Notes: generated by a model from the letters alone, not told the origin. 64,000 nucleotides of DNA from UMGS172 sp045587185 (GCA_045587185.1 JAZNBS010000018.1:13385-77384), one strand, 5' to 3'. Shown: positions 1 through 9,378, counted from the first letter of the stretch. Program-made: numbers and translations.

Positions 1-464
1 TGTGGGAGGCTAACCTTGACCTTCTTGACCCCAAAATAAAGCTTGAACTTTCCGACCCCAAGTGGAGAATTTACTCCAGAACTCCCAGCGCACCTCCGCA
101 GTATATTGCAGACAGTGCAAAGGTTCAGAATTCTCTTATTACAGAGGGTTGTGAGATATTCGGAACGGTGGATTTCTCGATTTTGTTCGACAATGTCATA
201 ATCGAGGAAGGTGCCGTTGTCAAGGATTCTCTTGTAATGCCCGGCGCAGTCATCAAAGAGGGTGCTTCGGTGCAGTATGCTATAATCGCTGAAAATGTTG
301 TGGTTGAACAAGGAGCATCGGTCGGTGAGCGTCCCGAGGATGTGAGCGACCTCTCAAAATGGGGTGTTTCGGTTGTCGGAGCAGGTCTTACGGTGGGTAA
401 AAACGCAACGGTCAGCGCAGGCGTAATGATTAAAGAAAACTTAAAGGAGGGTGAAAAGCAATGA
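1..464 (+). CDS. glgC: Glucose-1-phosphate adenylyltransferase GlgC (C-terminal part)
   Basis: This is the end of an ADP-glucose pyrophosphorylase, which makes ADP-glucose from ATP and glucose-1-phosphate for glycogen synthesis. The frame is open from base 3 and gives 153 residues before TGA. The visible part is the left-handed beta-helix domain, with repeated hexapeptide-like turns (for example around GTVDFSILFDNVIIEEGAVV). The N-terminal nucleotidyltransferase domain lies outside the window. The stop overlaps the glgD start by four bases (ATGA), so the two are translationally coupled. The following glgD and glgA confirm the pathway. Confidence 0.93.
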   Translation, partial: WEANLDLLDPKIKLELSDPKWRIYSRTPSAPPQYIADSAKVQNSLITEGCEIFGTVDFSILFDNVIIEEGAVVKDSLVMPGAVIKEGASVQYAIIAENVVVEQGASVGERPEDVSDLSKWGVSVVGAGLTVGKNATVSAGVMIKENLKEGEKQ

Positions 465-1579
465 GAAAGACCAATGTAATGGGCATAGTGTTCCCAAATG
501 CGCACGACCATCTTATGGGCGAAATGACCGAGTCACGTTCAATGGGTTCTCTGCCCTTCTGCGGACGTTACAGAATTATCGATTTTTCCCTTTCCAACCT
601 TGTTAACGCAGGTGTTTCAAAGGTGGGTATCGTAACCAAAAATAACTATCAGTCACTTATGGACCATATTGGAACAGGCAAAGCATGGGACCTTGACCGT
701 AAATCGGGCGGACTTTATTTTCTCCCTCCTTATTCCAACACCGATGCCAAGGTGTATAAAGGCCACGTTGACGGTCTCTTCGGCGCAATGACCTTCCTTG
801 GCAATTCTTCTGAAGAATATGTTGTGATGTGCGACGGTGACATTATCACCAACTTTGATTTAAGCGATATGATAAAACACCATATAAAAAGCGGTGCAGA
901 CATTACCATTGCTTACAAGAAAGGTGTTATGCCACAGAACCGTCAGGATGTTATGGCTTTTGAACTGTCGGGTGATAAGGTTACCGATATCAAATTCTCG
1001 GCGACCGACACTGCCGACAGTTGCGTAAGCCTTGACATTACCATTATGTCAAGGGAACTGCTTATAGAAATTGTAAAAGAGGGTTATGAGCACAACTTTA
1101 CAAGTATTGCCCGTGACGTTTATCAGCGAGGACTTTCGAAACTTGACATACGCGGTTATGAAGTAACCGAGTATGCCGCAATTATGGACAGTCCCGTAAC
1201 ATATGCAAAGGTTACGGCGGATGTTTTAAGCAAACCCGAAATACGCCGTCAGTTATTCTGCAAAGAACGCCCCGTTTTTACCAAGACCCGTGACGATATG
1301 CCGACCATTTACGGACTTGACAGCGAGGTAAAAAACAGCCTTATTGCCGACGGTTGTGTTATTGAGGGCACCGTCAAGAATTCGGTTCTGTTCCGCGGTG
1401 TCAAAATCGGCAAGGGTGCTATTGTTGAAAACTGTATCGTAATGCAGGATTCATCTATTGAAGCAAATTCAGACTTACAGTATGTAACTCTCGATAAAAA
1501 GGTAACTGTAACTCAAGGCAGGACCTTGAGAGGTACCGAAACCTATCCCATCTATGTTCGTAAAAAAGCAGAGGTTTAA
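461..1579 (+). CDS. glgD: Glucose-1-phosphate adenylyltransferase subunit GlgD
   Basis: This 372-residue GlgC paralogue has a nucleotidyltransferase fold, with CGRYRIIDFSLSNLVNAG near residue 28, and a C-terminal beta-helix. In Firmicutes, GlgD pairs with GlgC and usually acts as a modulatory rather than the main catalytic subunit. The N-terminal loop reads MGIVFPNAHDHLM instead of the Gly- and Lys-rich substrate loop of GlgC, which fits a GlgD role. It overlaps glgC by ATGA and is followed three bases later by glgA, so the three are one operon. A ribosome binding site AAAGGAGG lies in the end of glgC. Confidence 0.93.
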   Translation: MRKTNVMGIVFPNAHDHLMGEMTESRSMGSLPFCGRYRIIDFSLSNLVNAGVSKVGIVTKNNYQSLMDHIGTGKAWDLDRKSGGLYFLPPYSNTDAKVYKGHVDGLFGAMTFLGNSSEEYVVMCDGDIITNFDLSDMIKHHIKSGADITIAYKKGVMPQNRQDVMAFELSGDKVTDIKFSATDTADSCVSLDITIMSRELLIEIVKEGYEHNFTSIARDVYQRGLSKLDIRGYEVTEYAAIMDSPVTYAKVTADVLSKPEIRRQLFCKERPVFTKTRDDMPTIYGLDSEVKNSLIADGCVIEGTVKNSVLFRGVKIGKGAIVENCIVMQDSSIEANSDLQYVTLDKKVTVTQGRTLRGTETYPIYVRKKAEV

Positions 1580-1582
1580 ATT

Positions 1583-3004
1583 ATGAAAGTATTATACGCT
1601 ACCAGTGAGGCCTATCCTTACGCTATGTCCGGCGGACTTGCCGATGTGGCCGGCGCTTTGCCGAAAGCACTGCGCAAAAGACTAATCGGTTGCAGAGTTG
1701 TGCTTCCGCTTTATGACACCATCAGCGACGAAATGCGCAACTCAATGCAGTTTATTACAAGCATCACGGTTCCCGTTGCTTGGCGCAGACAGTACTGCGG
1801 TATTTTTGAGGCCAAGCACGAAGGTGTTATCTATTATTTTATTGATAACCAATATTATTTCAAGCGAGGCGGACTTTACGGTCATTATGATGACGCAGAG
1901 AGATTTGCTTTCTTCTCTCGCGCGGTACTTGAGATGATACCCCACATTGATTTTGTGCCCGATATCATTCACTGCAATGACTGGCAGACCGCAATGGTAC
2001 CCGTTTTTCTTGATGCAATTTACAGAAACAATGACCCTTATAAGAACATAAAAACCGTATTTACAATCCACAACATTCAGTATCAGGGTAAATACGGTAA
2101 AGACCTTATTGAGGATGTTTTGGGTATTCCTAATGACTATTCGCAATTCATTGAGTATGACGGATGTGTCAACCTGATGAAAGGCGGTATTGAATGTGCC
2201 GACCGTGTGACCACCGTCAGCCCAACATACGCCGAGGAAATTAAAGACCCATGGTTCGCCCACGGACTTGACGGAATTATCCGTGAGCGCGGTTTCAAAC
2301 TTTTGGGAATAGTCAACGGTATTGATGTTGATGTTTACAACCCCGAAACCGACCCGCACCTGTGGGCAGGTTTCAGTGCCGAGGATATGTCAAATAAGGC
2401 TGTCAACAAGGCTGAATTGCAAAAACTTTGCGGACTGCCAGAAAACCCAGATATACCCATCATCGGTATCGTCACACGTCTTGTTTCGCACAAGGGTGTT
2501 GACCTCATCAAGCGCGTTTTTGAGGATATTCTTCAAAACGATGTGCAGTTTGTTATTTTGGGAAGCGGAGAGGTTGAATTTGAGACCTTCTTCCACGAGC
2601 AAAGAAATGCTCACCCCGATAAGGTTTCATTGAAACTGGGCTTCATCCCCGACCTTGCGCACAAGATTTATGCAGGTGCAGATATCTTCCTGATGCCGTC
2701 CAAGAGCGAGCCTTGCGGACTTGCACAGATGATAGCACTCCGTTACGGCACGATCCCCGTTGTGCGCGAGACAGGCGGTCTTAAGGACACCGTTTCGGAC
2801 AGCGGTGATAACGAGGGCAACGGTTTCACGTTCAGCACCTACAACGCGCACGATATGGCTTATGCCGTGCAACGCGCCATTGAGGGATTCAAAAACCGTG
2901 ATGGTTGGGATGTACTCAGAAAACGCGCTATGGAATGCGATAACAGTTGGGGTAAATCCGCCGGAGCCTACATCAAGATGTATAAAGAGATTCTTGGTAA
3001 ATAA
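1583..3004 (+). CDS. glgA: Glycogen synthase GlgA (ADP-glucose, GT5 family)
   Basis: This 473-residue glycosyltransferase adds glucose from ADP-glucose to a growing alpha-1,4-glucan. It shows the N-terminal SGGLADVAGALPKAL segment (residues 16-30), the TIHNIQYQG segment and the C-terminal SKSEPCGLAQMIALRYGTIP nucleotide-sugar site. Length matches the family (about 470-480). The lysine of the KXGGL motif in the E. coli enzyme is Met15 here. It is the last gene of the glg operon, and a hairpin terminator follows 17 bases after its stop. Confidence 0.96.
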   Translation: MKVLYATSEAYPYAMSGGLADVAGALPKALRKRLIGCRVVLPLYDTISDEMRNSMQFITSITVPVAWRRQYCGIFEAKHEGVIYYFIDNQYYFKRGGLYGHYDDAERFAFFSRAVLEMIPHIDFVPDIIHCNDWQTAMVPVFLDAIYRNNDPYKNIKTVFTIHNIQYQGKYGKDLIEDVLGIPNDYSQFIEYDGCVNLMKGGIECADRVTTVSPTYAEEIKDPWFAHGLDGIIRERGFKLLGIVNGIDVDVYNPETDPHLWAGFSAEDMSNKAVNKAELQKLCGLPENPDIPIIGIVTRLVSHKGVDLIKRVFEDILQNDVQFVILGSGEVEFETFFHEQRNAHPDKVSLKLGFIPDLAHKIYAGADIFLMPSKSEPCGLAQMIALRYGTIPVVRETGGLKDTVSDSGDNEGNGFTFSTYNAHDMAYAVQRAIEGFKNRDGWDVLRKRAMECDNSWGKSAGAYIKMYKEILGK

Positions 3005-3020
3005 TAAATAAATCATTACG

Positions 3021-3058
3021 ACCGCCCTGACCTAATAAGGCCAAGGCGGTTGATTTTT
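3021..3058 (+). terminator. Terminator after glgA
   Basis: An imperfect hairpin with outer arms ACCGCC and GGCGGT (3021-3050) is followed by a T-rich run. It closes the glg operon, and a new promoter starts 13 bases later. Confidence 0.7.
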
Positions 3059-3070
3059 CCCTTTTCCCTA

Positions 3071-3099
3071 TTGCATAAAACATTGGATTGCGGTATAAT
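3071..3099 (+). promoter_or_regulatory. Sigma-A promoter of mtaB
   Basis: TTGCAT at 3071-3076, a 17-base spacer and TATAAT at 3094-3099. It lies 31 bases before the mtaB start and directly after the glgA terminator. Confidence 0.8.
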
Positions 3100-3130
3100 G
3101 TTTTGGATAAATCATCTTTTGGAGTATATT

Positions 3131-4414
3131 ATGACGGTTTCTTTTTACACTTTGGGTTGTAAGGTTAATCAGTATGAATCCGAGGCTCTGGGCGAGGTTT
3201 TCGAGTCGCTTGGGGTCAACGTTGTGCCGTATGAACAGTCGGCCGATATTATTATTGTCAACTCCTGCACCGTTACGGCCGAAAGCAACCGTAAAACAAG
3301 GCAGACCGTACGCAAACTCCGTCGCAGTTCGCCCAACGCGTTTATTGTGTTAACAGGTTGTATGGCACAGGCTTTCCCCGACGAATGCTCACAAATTTCC
3401 GAAGTTGACCTTGTTATTGGCAATACCGATTACGACAAACTGCCCGAAATCGTTATAAACGCCTTGAACAGTTGCCTTGAACATATTTTGGTGGGCGAGC
3501 ATCATAAAACTTATACCGATATTGGTGTTACAAAAATGGACGAGCACACCCGTGCTTTCATCAAAATCGAGGACGGTTGCAACCGTTTCTGTTCATATTG
3601 CATTATCCCCTATGCCCGTGGCCGTGTGAGGTCGAGAGCTTTGGAATCCATCAAAAAAGAGGCTGAAGAGTTGGCAAAACGAGGTTATAAGGAGATTGTT
3701 CTGGTTGGCATAAACCTTTCGGCATTCGGTACCGACACAGGTTTTGAACTGTGTGATGCTGTTGAGGCAGTATCGTCGGTTGACGGCATCAAGCGTGTGC
3801 GTCTAGGCTCGCTTGAATGCGACCAGATAAGTGACAACGCTTTGGACCGACTCAGTGCAAACAAAAAATTCTGTCCACAGTTTCATTTATCGTTGCAATC
3901 AGGTTGTGACCGCACTTTAAAAGAAATGAACCGCAAGTATGATACGGCATTTTACCGCAACCTTGTGGCAAGAATACGCGCTAAGTTCAAAAATCCGTCT
4001 ATCACCACCGATATTATGGTTGGCTTTGCAGGTGAATCGGAGGAGGATTTTAAAAACTCTTGCGAATTTATGAAAGAAATCGGCTTTGCAAGGTCACACA
4101 CCTTTGTTTATTCAATGCGCGAGGGCACCGTTGCCGCAAAGCGCAAAGACCAGATTGACCCACAGATAAAACAGGAACGAAGCCGTATTATGCAGAATAT
4201 TTGTTTGGAATCAGAGCAAGATTTTTTGAAATCCCAACTTGGTTTGGTTTCTAAAGTATTGCTTGAAACCAAAAACGACGGTGTGTGGGAGGGGTACACC
4301 GAAAACTACACCCGTGTTAAAGTAAATGCGCCAAGTTATAGCGAAAATGACATCGTATCGGTAAAACTCACCACAGTTTGCGATGACTATTGTATCGGTG
4401 AAATTATTGAGTAA
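3131..4414 (+). CDS. mtaB: tRNA methylthiotransferase MtaB (t6A37 to ms2t6A37)
   Basis: This 427-residue radical SAM enzyme adds a methylthio group to threonylcarbamoyladenosine 37 of tRNA. The N-terminal UPF0004 domain carries its three cluster cysteines at Cys10 (TLGCKVNQ), Cys46 and Cys77. The radical SAM motif CxxxCxxC is at Cys150, Cys154 and Cys157 (GCNRFCSYC), and a TRAM-like C-terminus follows. The frame is open further upstream, but MTVSFYTLGCKVNQ is the family start, has GGAG seven bases before it and lies downstream of the promoter. GCKVNQYES points to MtaB rather than MiaB. It stands alone between two terminators. Confidence 0.92.
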   Translation: MTVSFYTLGCKVNQYESEALGEVFESLGVNVVPYEQSADIIIVNSCTVTAESNRKTRQTVRKLRRSSPNAFIVLTGCMAQAFPDECSQISEVDLVIGNTDYDKLPEIVINALNSCLEHILVGEHHKTYTDIGVTKMDEHTRAFIKIEDGCNRFCSYCIIPYARGRVRSRALESIKKEAEELAKRGYKEIVLVGINLSAFGTDTGFELCDAVEAVSSVDGIKRVRLGSLECDQISDNALDRLSANKKFCPQFHLSLQSGCDRTLKEMNRKYDTAFYRNLVARIRAKFKNPSITTDIMVGFAGESEEDFKNSCEFMKEIGFARSHTFVYSMREGTVAAKRKDQIDPQIKQERSRIMQNICLESEQDFLKSQLGLVSKVLLETKNDGVWEGYTENYTRVKVNAPSYSENDIVSVKLTTVCDDYCIGEIIE

Positions 4415-4492
4415 CTCTCTCATGCCGTTCACGAAAATAATCATTTGCAAGATTTTACCCGTTATATTCTCAAATCAAAATTGGACATAAAG

Positions 4493-4525
4493 AAAGCGTT
4501 TCGGGAATTCCGAAACGCTTTTTTA
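4493..4525. terminator. Bidirectional terminator between mtaB and birA
   Basis: An 11-base perfect stem, AAGCGTTTCGG with CCGAAACGCTT (4494-4504 and 4510-4520), is flanked by A- and T-runs, so it can serve both converging genes. Confidence 0.85.
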
Positions 4526-4565
4526 AACTAAAATCACATCGCTTAAAAAACAACAATTTTTCTCT

Positions 4566-5342
4566 TTACTCTCTAATGTGCAAAGAAATCTCACCTGTGT
4601 TAAGCGTCACAATGCCGTTTTGAGTCCTAACAACCAATCCGCCGTCACGGTCAATGTCAAGCGCCGTACCATGTATTTCATCACCGTTTTTGAAAAAGGT
4701 CACCTGGCGTCCCAAAACACAGGACTTATCGCGGTAATCGGCGATGAATGTCCTATCCGGCAGTTCATCAACCAGTTTTTTTAACTCGGTTATGATTTCT
4801 GCCGCCAAAACATTTCGGTCAATGCGCTTATTTAATGCGGTTGCAACGCTCTGCACGTCTTTTGGGAAACACTTGGTAGTGATATTTACCCCAATTCCCA
4901 CAACTATACAAACTGATTGCCCTGTTACGGCCTCAGTTAATATTCCACAGACCTTTTTTTGGTCAATGTAAATATCGTTTACCCATTTTATTAAAGGCTT
5001 CAGGTCCGTCAGTTTTTCAATAGCCCTCACCACGGCAACCGATGCCGCTGCCGTAACCGTGACACTGTCGGAAAAATCGGTTTTTGGGGTGTACATATAA
5101 GACATATACAGCCCAGTGCTTTGCGGTGAATAAAAACTCCTGCCCATTCTCCCCTTACCCTTTGTCTGACATTCGGCAAGGATGAGTTGCGGTACATTGT
5201 CTTCCATAAATTGCGCACGGCGTTTGGCTTCAAGGTTGGTGGAATCAATCTCCTCATACACCTTAACATAACACGGTATTCCGTTGTGTTCCAATGCTTT
5301 TGATATCGCTTCTTCGGACAACCGTTTTATCTTTTCTGACAT
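4566..5342 (-). CDS. birA: Biotin--[acetyl-CoA-carboxylase] ligase
   Basis: This 258-residue enzyme activates biotin as biotinyl-AMP and transfers it to the carrier protein lysine. It shows GKGRMGRSFYSP (residues 62-73, the adenylate loop), KWVNDIYI with Lys119, and GILTEAV. It lacks the N-terminal helix-turn-helix of bifunctional BirA, so it is a ligase only (group I type). An AGGCGGTG ribosome binding site sits seven bases before the ATG. A TATAAT element lies at 5364-5369 on this strand but no clear -35 box accompanies it. It converges with mtaB on a shared terminator. Confidence 0.92.
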   Translation of the reverse strand: MSEKIKRLSEEAISKALEHNGIPCYVKVYEEIDSTNLEAKRRAQFMEDNVPQLILAECQTKGKGRMGRSFYSPQSTGLYMSYMYTPKTDFSDSVTVTAAASVAVVRAIEKLTDLKPLIKWVNDIYIDQKKVCGILTEAVTGQSVCIVVGIGVNITTKCFPKDVQSVATALNKRIDRNVLAAEIITELKKLVDELPDRTFIADYRDKSCVLGRQVTFFKNGDEIHGTALDIDRDGGLVVRTQNGIVTLNTGEISLHIRE

Positions 5343-5550
5343 TGCATCACCGCCTTTATATTCATTATAATACCAAATGTACTAAAAAAAAGCAAGCAGG
5401 ACGGGTTAAAAACCCTCTGTGCCAATGATGAATTATCATACATATGAGACCCATTTCTGTTAAATTCTCTGCTAACTGTACTAACATTTCCACCCATTAG
5501 TTCGGTAATCTTTCGATAACTATATACTTTTTCATAATATTGCCGTATAC

Positions 5551-5585
5551 AAAAAGTTCCTCTTGGACTCCAAGAGGAACTTTTC
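5551..5585 (-). terminator. Terminator after the Mrp-family gene
   Basis: A strong hairpin with arms GTTCCTCTTGG and CCAAGAGGAAC (5556-5580). On the minus strand it is followed by a T-run. It lies 11 bases after the stop of the Mrp gene. Confidence 0.85.
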
Positions 5586-5595
5586 TTTAACTTTA

Positions 5596-6444
5596 CTATT
5601 TGGTAGCAGTCTCAATCATTTCGGCAGCCGCTTTCAGATAATCCACGTTAAATCGCTCGAACTCACCCATATTACAAAGTTCTGTGAGTGATGTGTCTAT
5701 AGGCATACGGCCCAGAGGCATTATCTGCATTTCGCTACACAATTCTTCAAAATGGCTCTGACCGAATATCTCAAACTCCTTACCGCAATCGGGACATTTG
5801 ACATAACTCATATTTTCAACCATACCGAGTACAGGTATATTCATCATACTTGCCATATTGCAAGCTTTTTTGACAATCATCGAAACAAGGTCCTGCGGGG
5901 TTGTTACAATAACTGTACCCGTGATGGGCAATGACTGATAAACGGTAAGCGGTACGTCACCCGTTCCGGGAGGCATATCAACAAACATATAGTCAACCTC
6001 GCCCCAGTTGACATCGGTCCAGAACTGCTTTACTGCGCCTGCAAGAACGGGACCCCTCCAAACAACGGGCGCATCTGGATTTTCAAGCAAAAGATTGCAG
6101 GACATTATCTTGATACCGTTTGCTGTCTCAACAGGGATAATACCCTTATCATCCATCATTGCACGGCAGTTAATACCGAACATTTTGGGGATAGACGGAC
6201 CTGTAATATCGGCATCAAGGATACCGACTTTATAACCCATACGGTTTACAACAACGGCCAACATTGCAGTTACCATAGACTTTCCAACGCCACCCTTGCC
6301 GCTGACAACACCAATAACATGCTTGACGCTTGAATGTTGGTTGAGTTTTTCGATGAAATCTTCAGGCTTGTGCTGTTTTGCACTGGCACAGTTACTGCAG
6401 TCACCTGTGCAACTTGTGTCATTACACTTTCTTTCTTCTGCCAT
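5596..6444 (-). CDS. Mrp/NBP35-family Fe-S cluster carrier ATPase
   Basis: This 282-residue deviant-Walker P-loop ATPase is of the type that carries and delivers iron-sulfur clusters. It shows GKGGVGKS at residues 49-56, DADITGPSIPKMFG near 78-90, DMPPGTGD near 156, and a bridging-cluster motif CPDC at 217-220. Ahead of the ATPase core is a four-cysteine cluster (Cys7, Cys12, Cys16, Cys19) reminiscent of the N-terminal cluster of eukaryotic NBP35. The DUF59 domain common in other bacterial Mrp proteins is absent. A ribosome binding site AAAAAGGAG precedes the ATG. It lies downstream of the lipoprotein gene with a hairpin between them. Confidence 0.93.
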   Translation of the reverse strand: MAEERKCNDTSCTGDCSNCASAKQHKPEDFIEKLNQHSSVKHVIGVVSGKGGVGKSMVTAMLAVVVNRMGYKVGILDADITGPSIPKMFGINCRAMMDDKGIIPVETANGIKIMSCNLLLENPDAPVVWRGPVLAGAVKQFWTDVNWGEVDYMFVDMPPGTGDVPLTVYQSLPITGTVIVTTPQDLVSMIVKKACNMASMMNIPVLGMVENMSYVKCPDCGKEFEIFGQSHFEELCSEMQIMPLGRMPIDTSLTELCNMGEFERFNVDYLKAAAEMIETATK

Positions 6445-6468
6445 TTTTATATCTCCTTTTTAACGCAC

Positions 6469-6493
6469 ATAAAACCGGCACTCAGCCGGTTTT
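6469..6493 (-). terminator. Hairpin between the lipoprotein gene and the Mrp gene
   Basis: A perfect nine-base stem AAAACCGGC/GCCGGTTTT with a five-base loop ends in a short T-run on the minus strand. Only 24 bases separate it from the Mrp start, so Mrp either depends on read-through or has a promoter overlapping the hairpin that I could not identify. Confidence 0.65.
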
Positions 6494-6534
6494 ATAAATT
6501 TATCATTATTCAGTATTGACCAACGTCGATACTT

Positions 6535-7512
6535 TTATTTTCCGTCCTCGGTACCGGTAGAGACTGAAAGTCTCTGGAAATCGCTGATAGATATCTCGTC
6601 ATACTTTACGGGTTTATCTTCACCTTCACCGTCACCCTCGCCTTCGGTGCCCAAAACCTTAATAAGGTCGGGAACTTCAACTTCGGACAGGTCATAGTCA
6701 AAGTAGAACTCGGCCGAAATTACATTGATTACGTTCTTGACAACCTTTTCAGTTGTCTCGGTTACGCCCGAATTATCGGGGTCAACATCGGTCTTGGGAA
6801 CCTCAACCTCAGTGGTATATTCATATTTAAATTCAACCTTTTGAGAGGTAAGTCTGCCCTCAGAATCAACAATTCCGCTTACGCGAAGACCTGTAACCTT
6901 GACGGGAAAACCTGCTTTGCGTTCTGAAAACATATCGGTTCCGATAACCTCTTCGGCATCAAAATCCTCGTCATTGAAATCATAGTCCATAACAAAACCA
7001 TGACCGTTACCCACAGTGTCAACTATCTTGGTACTGAGCACGGTAATCTTGGTGGCATCCATAAACTCAATATCCTTAAAAAGGTTTTCAACAAAGGCAT
7101 CGGTGTCCTTATTATCGGACAAAAGATATGTCGCACCGGCGCGGTTGCCGTACAGATTTACTGTATCATCATACATCTGAACTTGGTCAGACGCATCACC
7201 GCTTTTGGTCACAATATCAACAGCAAAAACTCTGCCGCCATCAGTATCTTTATAATCAAAATCGAGAGTCATTCTTACCGAAGCGGTTGTTCCGTCAACC
7301 GTTACCGATTTAATCATATTGCCCTTATAGCCCAAGGCCTTTGCCTCAGCAAGAGCCTTCGCGGTGGCGGCATAAGCGTTGTTCACAATGTCAACGGTGT
7401 TCTGTTCAACCTTTTCGGTTGTGGAATTTGTACCCTTATTGTCATCATCGCCACAGGCAACAAACGAAACCAACATTGCAAAAGCAAGTATAAAAGTTAA
7501 TATCTTTTTCAT
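6535..7512 (-). CDS. Putative lipoprotein of unknown function
   Basis: This 325-residue protein begins with a lipoprotein signal: MKK, a hydrophobic stretch and the lipobox FVAC, giving Cys20 as the lipidated residue. A low-complexity acidic linker (GDDDNKG) follows. The mature part is acidic and looks beta-rich, with regularly spaced VTVDGTTASVRMTLDFDY-like strands and a Glu/Gly-rich stretch near the C-terminus. I recognise no family. It has its own promoter (7565-7593) and a hairpin after it. It should sit on the outer face of the membrane, but substrate or partner cannot be inferred. Confidence 0.75.
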   Translation of the reverse strand: MKKILTFILAFAMLVSFVACGDDDNKGTNSTTEKVEQNTVDIVNNAYAATAKALAEAKALGYKGNMIKSVTVDGTTASVRMTLDFDYKDTDGGRVFAVDIVTKSGDASDQVQMYDDTVNLYGNRAGATYLLSDNKDTDAFVENLFKDIEFMDATKITVLSTKIVDTVGNGHGFVMDYDFNDEDFDAEEVIGTDMFSERKAGFPVKVTGLRVSGIVDSEGRLTSQKVEFKYEYTTEVEVPKTDVDPDNSGVTETTEKVVKNVINVISAEFYFDYDLSEVEVPDLIKVLGTEGEGDGEGEDKPVKYDEISISDFQRLSVSTGTEDGK

Positions 7513-7564
7513 AAAAAACCTCTTTTTTTACTCGGTTTCAGAAATTTCGAGCATCATTTATTAG

Positions 7565-7593
7565 AGTATAACACATCAGATCAAAAAAAACAA
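7565..7593 (-). promoter_or_regulatory. Sigma-A promoter of the lipoprotein gene
   Basis: On the minus strand: TTGTTT (7593-7588), a 17-base spacer and TATACT (7570-7565), 52 bases before the ATG. Confidence 0.65.
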
Positions 7594-7716
7594 CAATATA
7601 ACCCAATATTTTTATAAATAATAGTTGTAATTATCTGTAAAATCTGCAATAATATATAGGTGTATTTATGTTCATTTTTCTACATAATTAATTTTCTTTA
7701 TTCGTGAGGTTTTAAC

Positions 7717-9378
7717 ATGAACGATTTTGAACGTATGGCGGAACTTTTGTTGCCCGACATCCAGAAAGAACCTGCCTATTATGAGGACAAGTTCCCCTCC
7801 CGTGATTTGGGTGAAGGTGTGCGTGTCACCCGTGTTGCGCCCAGTCCCACAGGTTACTTGCATCTGGGCACATTGTTTGTTTCGCTTATTAACCGTCTTG
7901 TTGCCGATTCCACGGGCGGCATCTTTTTCACCCGTATCGAGGATACCGATAAAAAACGCGAGGTCGAGGGCGGCATTGCCGATATTATCACAGGTGTAAA
8001 GCACTTTGGCATTAAAATAGACGAGGGATTTGTCGAACCTGACCGCGAGGAGGGTGCATACGGTCCTTACAAACAGTCAATGCGCGCCGAAATTTATCAG
8101 TGCTATGCCAAATCTTTGATAAAGCAAGGCCTTGCTTACCCTTGTTTCTGCACTGAAGATGACCTTTCAGCCGTCCGTGCCGTTCAGGAAGCCAACAAAG
8201 TGCGCACCGGCTACCACGGTGAGTATGCCAAGCACCGCAACATTACCGTTGACGAGGCTGCGGCTCTTATTAAAAAAGGTAAAACTTTCGTTGTGCGTCT
8301 TAAGTCCCCCGGTTCTGAAGAAAATAAAGTGGTTTTTGACGACGGAATCAAAGGCAAGATTGAGATGCCTGAAAACGACGAGGATTTCGTCATCTTGAAA
8401 TCGGACGGAATACCAACCTATCACTTTGCGCACGCTGTTGACGATCATCTGATGGGCACCACCCATGTTATCCGCGGTGACGAATGGATTTCCTCCACCC
8501 CTAAGCACCTGCAACTTTTTAAACTTCTTGGTTTCAAGGCACCCAAATATGTTCACGTTTCACCTATTATGAAACTTGATAACGGAGCCAAGCGTAAGAT
8601 AAGCAAGCGTAAAGACCCCGAGGCGGCGGTACACTTCTTTGCCGAGCAAGGCTATCCTGCCGAGAGTGTCATTGAATATCTTATGACCATAGCCGCGAGT
8701 GATTTTGAGGATTGGCGCAGAGCCAACCCTACAGAAGATTATAAGAAATTCAAGTTCAACATAAAGAAGATGAGTGCTTCGGGCGCATTGTTTGACACCG
8801 ACAAGTTGAACGATGTTTCCAAAACCGTCATCAGCCGTATGAATGCGGATGATGTTGTCAACCGTCTTGTTGATTGGGCTAAGGAATACGACCGCGAGTT
8901 TTATGAGATTTTGGCCAAAGATATTGACCGCGCCCGCGCTATTTACAACATCGACCGTGAGAATCCAAAGCCAAGAAAAGACATCGTTAAGTGGAGTGAT
9001 GCCCGAAACTATGCCGAGTATATGTTTAATGAACTTTATACTCCCCACTTCGAACTTCCCGCTCACATTTCGGGCGAATCGGCAGTAAAGATTCTAAAGG
9101 CTTACAGGGATGTTTATGACCCCAGCCACGATAACAGTCAGTGGTTCGATACCATCAAGAACATCTGCCCTGCCGCAAACTTTGCAACCGATACCAAGGC
9201 TTATAAGGCTGAACCCGAAAAATATGCGGGTAGTCCGGGTGATGCTTCGACCGTTATCCGTGTCAGCATCACGGGTCGTACCAACACACCCGACCTGTGC
9301 AGTATTATGAAGGTCTTGGGTCGCAATACCTGTATTGACCGTATCAATGCCGCTATTGAGCATTTCAAGACTGTTTGA
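7717..9378 (+). CDS. gltX: Glutamate--tRNA ligase
   Basis: This 553-residue class I aminoacyl-tRNA synthetase charges tRNA-Glu. The HIGH-type motif is in APSPTGYLHLGT (residues 41-52) and the KMSKS-type loop is KISKRKD near residue 293. It is longer than the usual 480-500 residues; the extra length lies after the KMSKS loop in the anticodon-binding half. A possible promoter is TTGTAA at 7625 with AATAAT 17 bases on. GTGAGG precedes the ATG. A GlnRS gene follows after 15 bases, so the enzyme is expected to be discriminating for tRNA-Glu. Confidence 0.93.
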   Translation: MNDFERMAELLLPDIQKEPAYYEDKFPSRDLGEGVRVTRVAPSPTGYLHLGTLFVSLINRLVADSTGGIFFTRIEDTDKKREVEGGIADIITGVKHFGIKIDEGFVEPDREEGAYGPYKQSMRAEIYQCYAKSLIKQGLAYPCFCTEDDLSAVRAVQEANKVRTGYHGEYAKHRNITVDEAAALIKKGKTFVVRLKSPGSEENKVVFDDGIKGKIEMPENDEDFVILKSDGIPTYHFAHAVDDHLMGTTHVIRGDEWISSTPKHLQLFKLLGFKAPKYVHVSPIMKLDNGAKRKISKRKDPEAAVHFFAEQGYPAESVIEYLMTIAASDFEDWRRANPTEDYKKFKFNIKKMSASGALFDTDKLNDVSKTVISRMNADDVVNRLVDWAKEYDREFYEILAKDIDRARAIYNIDRENPKPRKDIVKWSDARNYAEYMFNELYTPHFELPAHISGESAVKILKAYRDVYDPSHDNSQWFDTIKNICPAANFATDTKAYKAEPEKYAGSPGDASTVIRVSITGRTNTPDLCSIMKVLGRNTCIDRINAAIEHFKTV

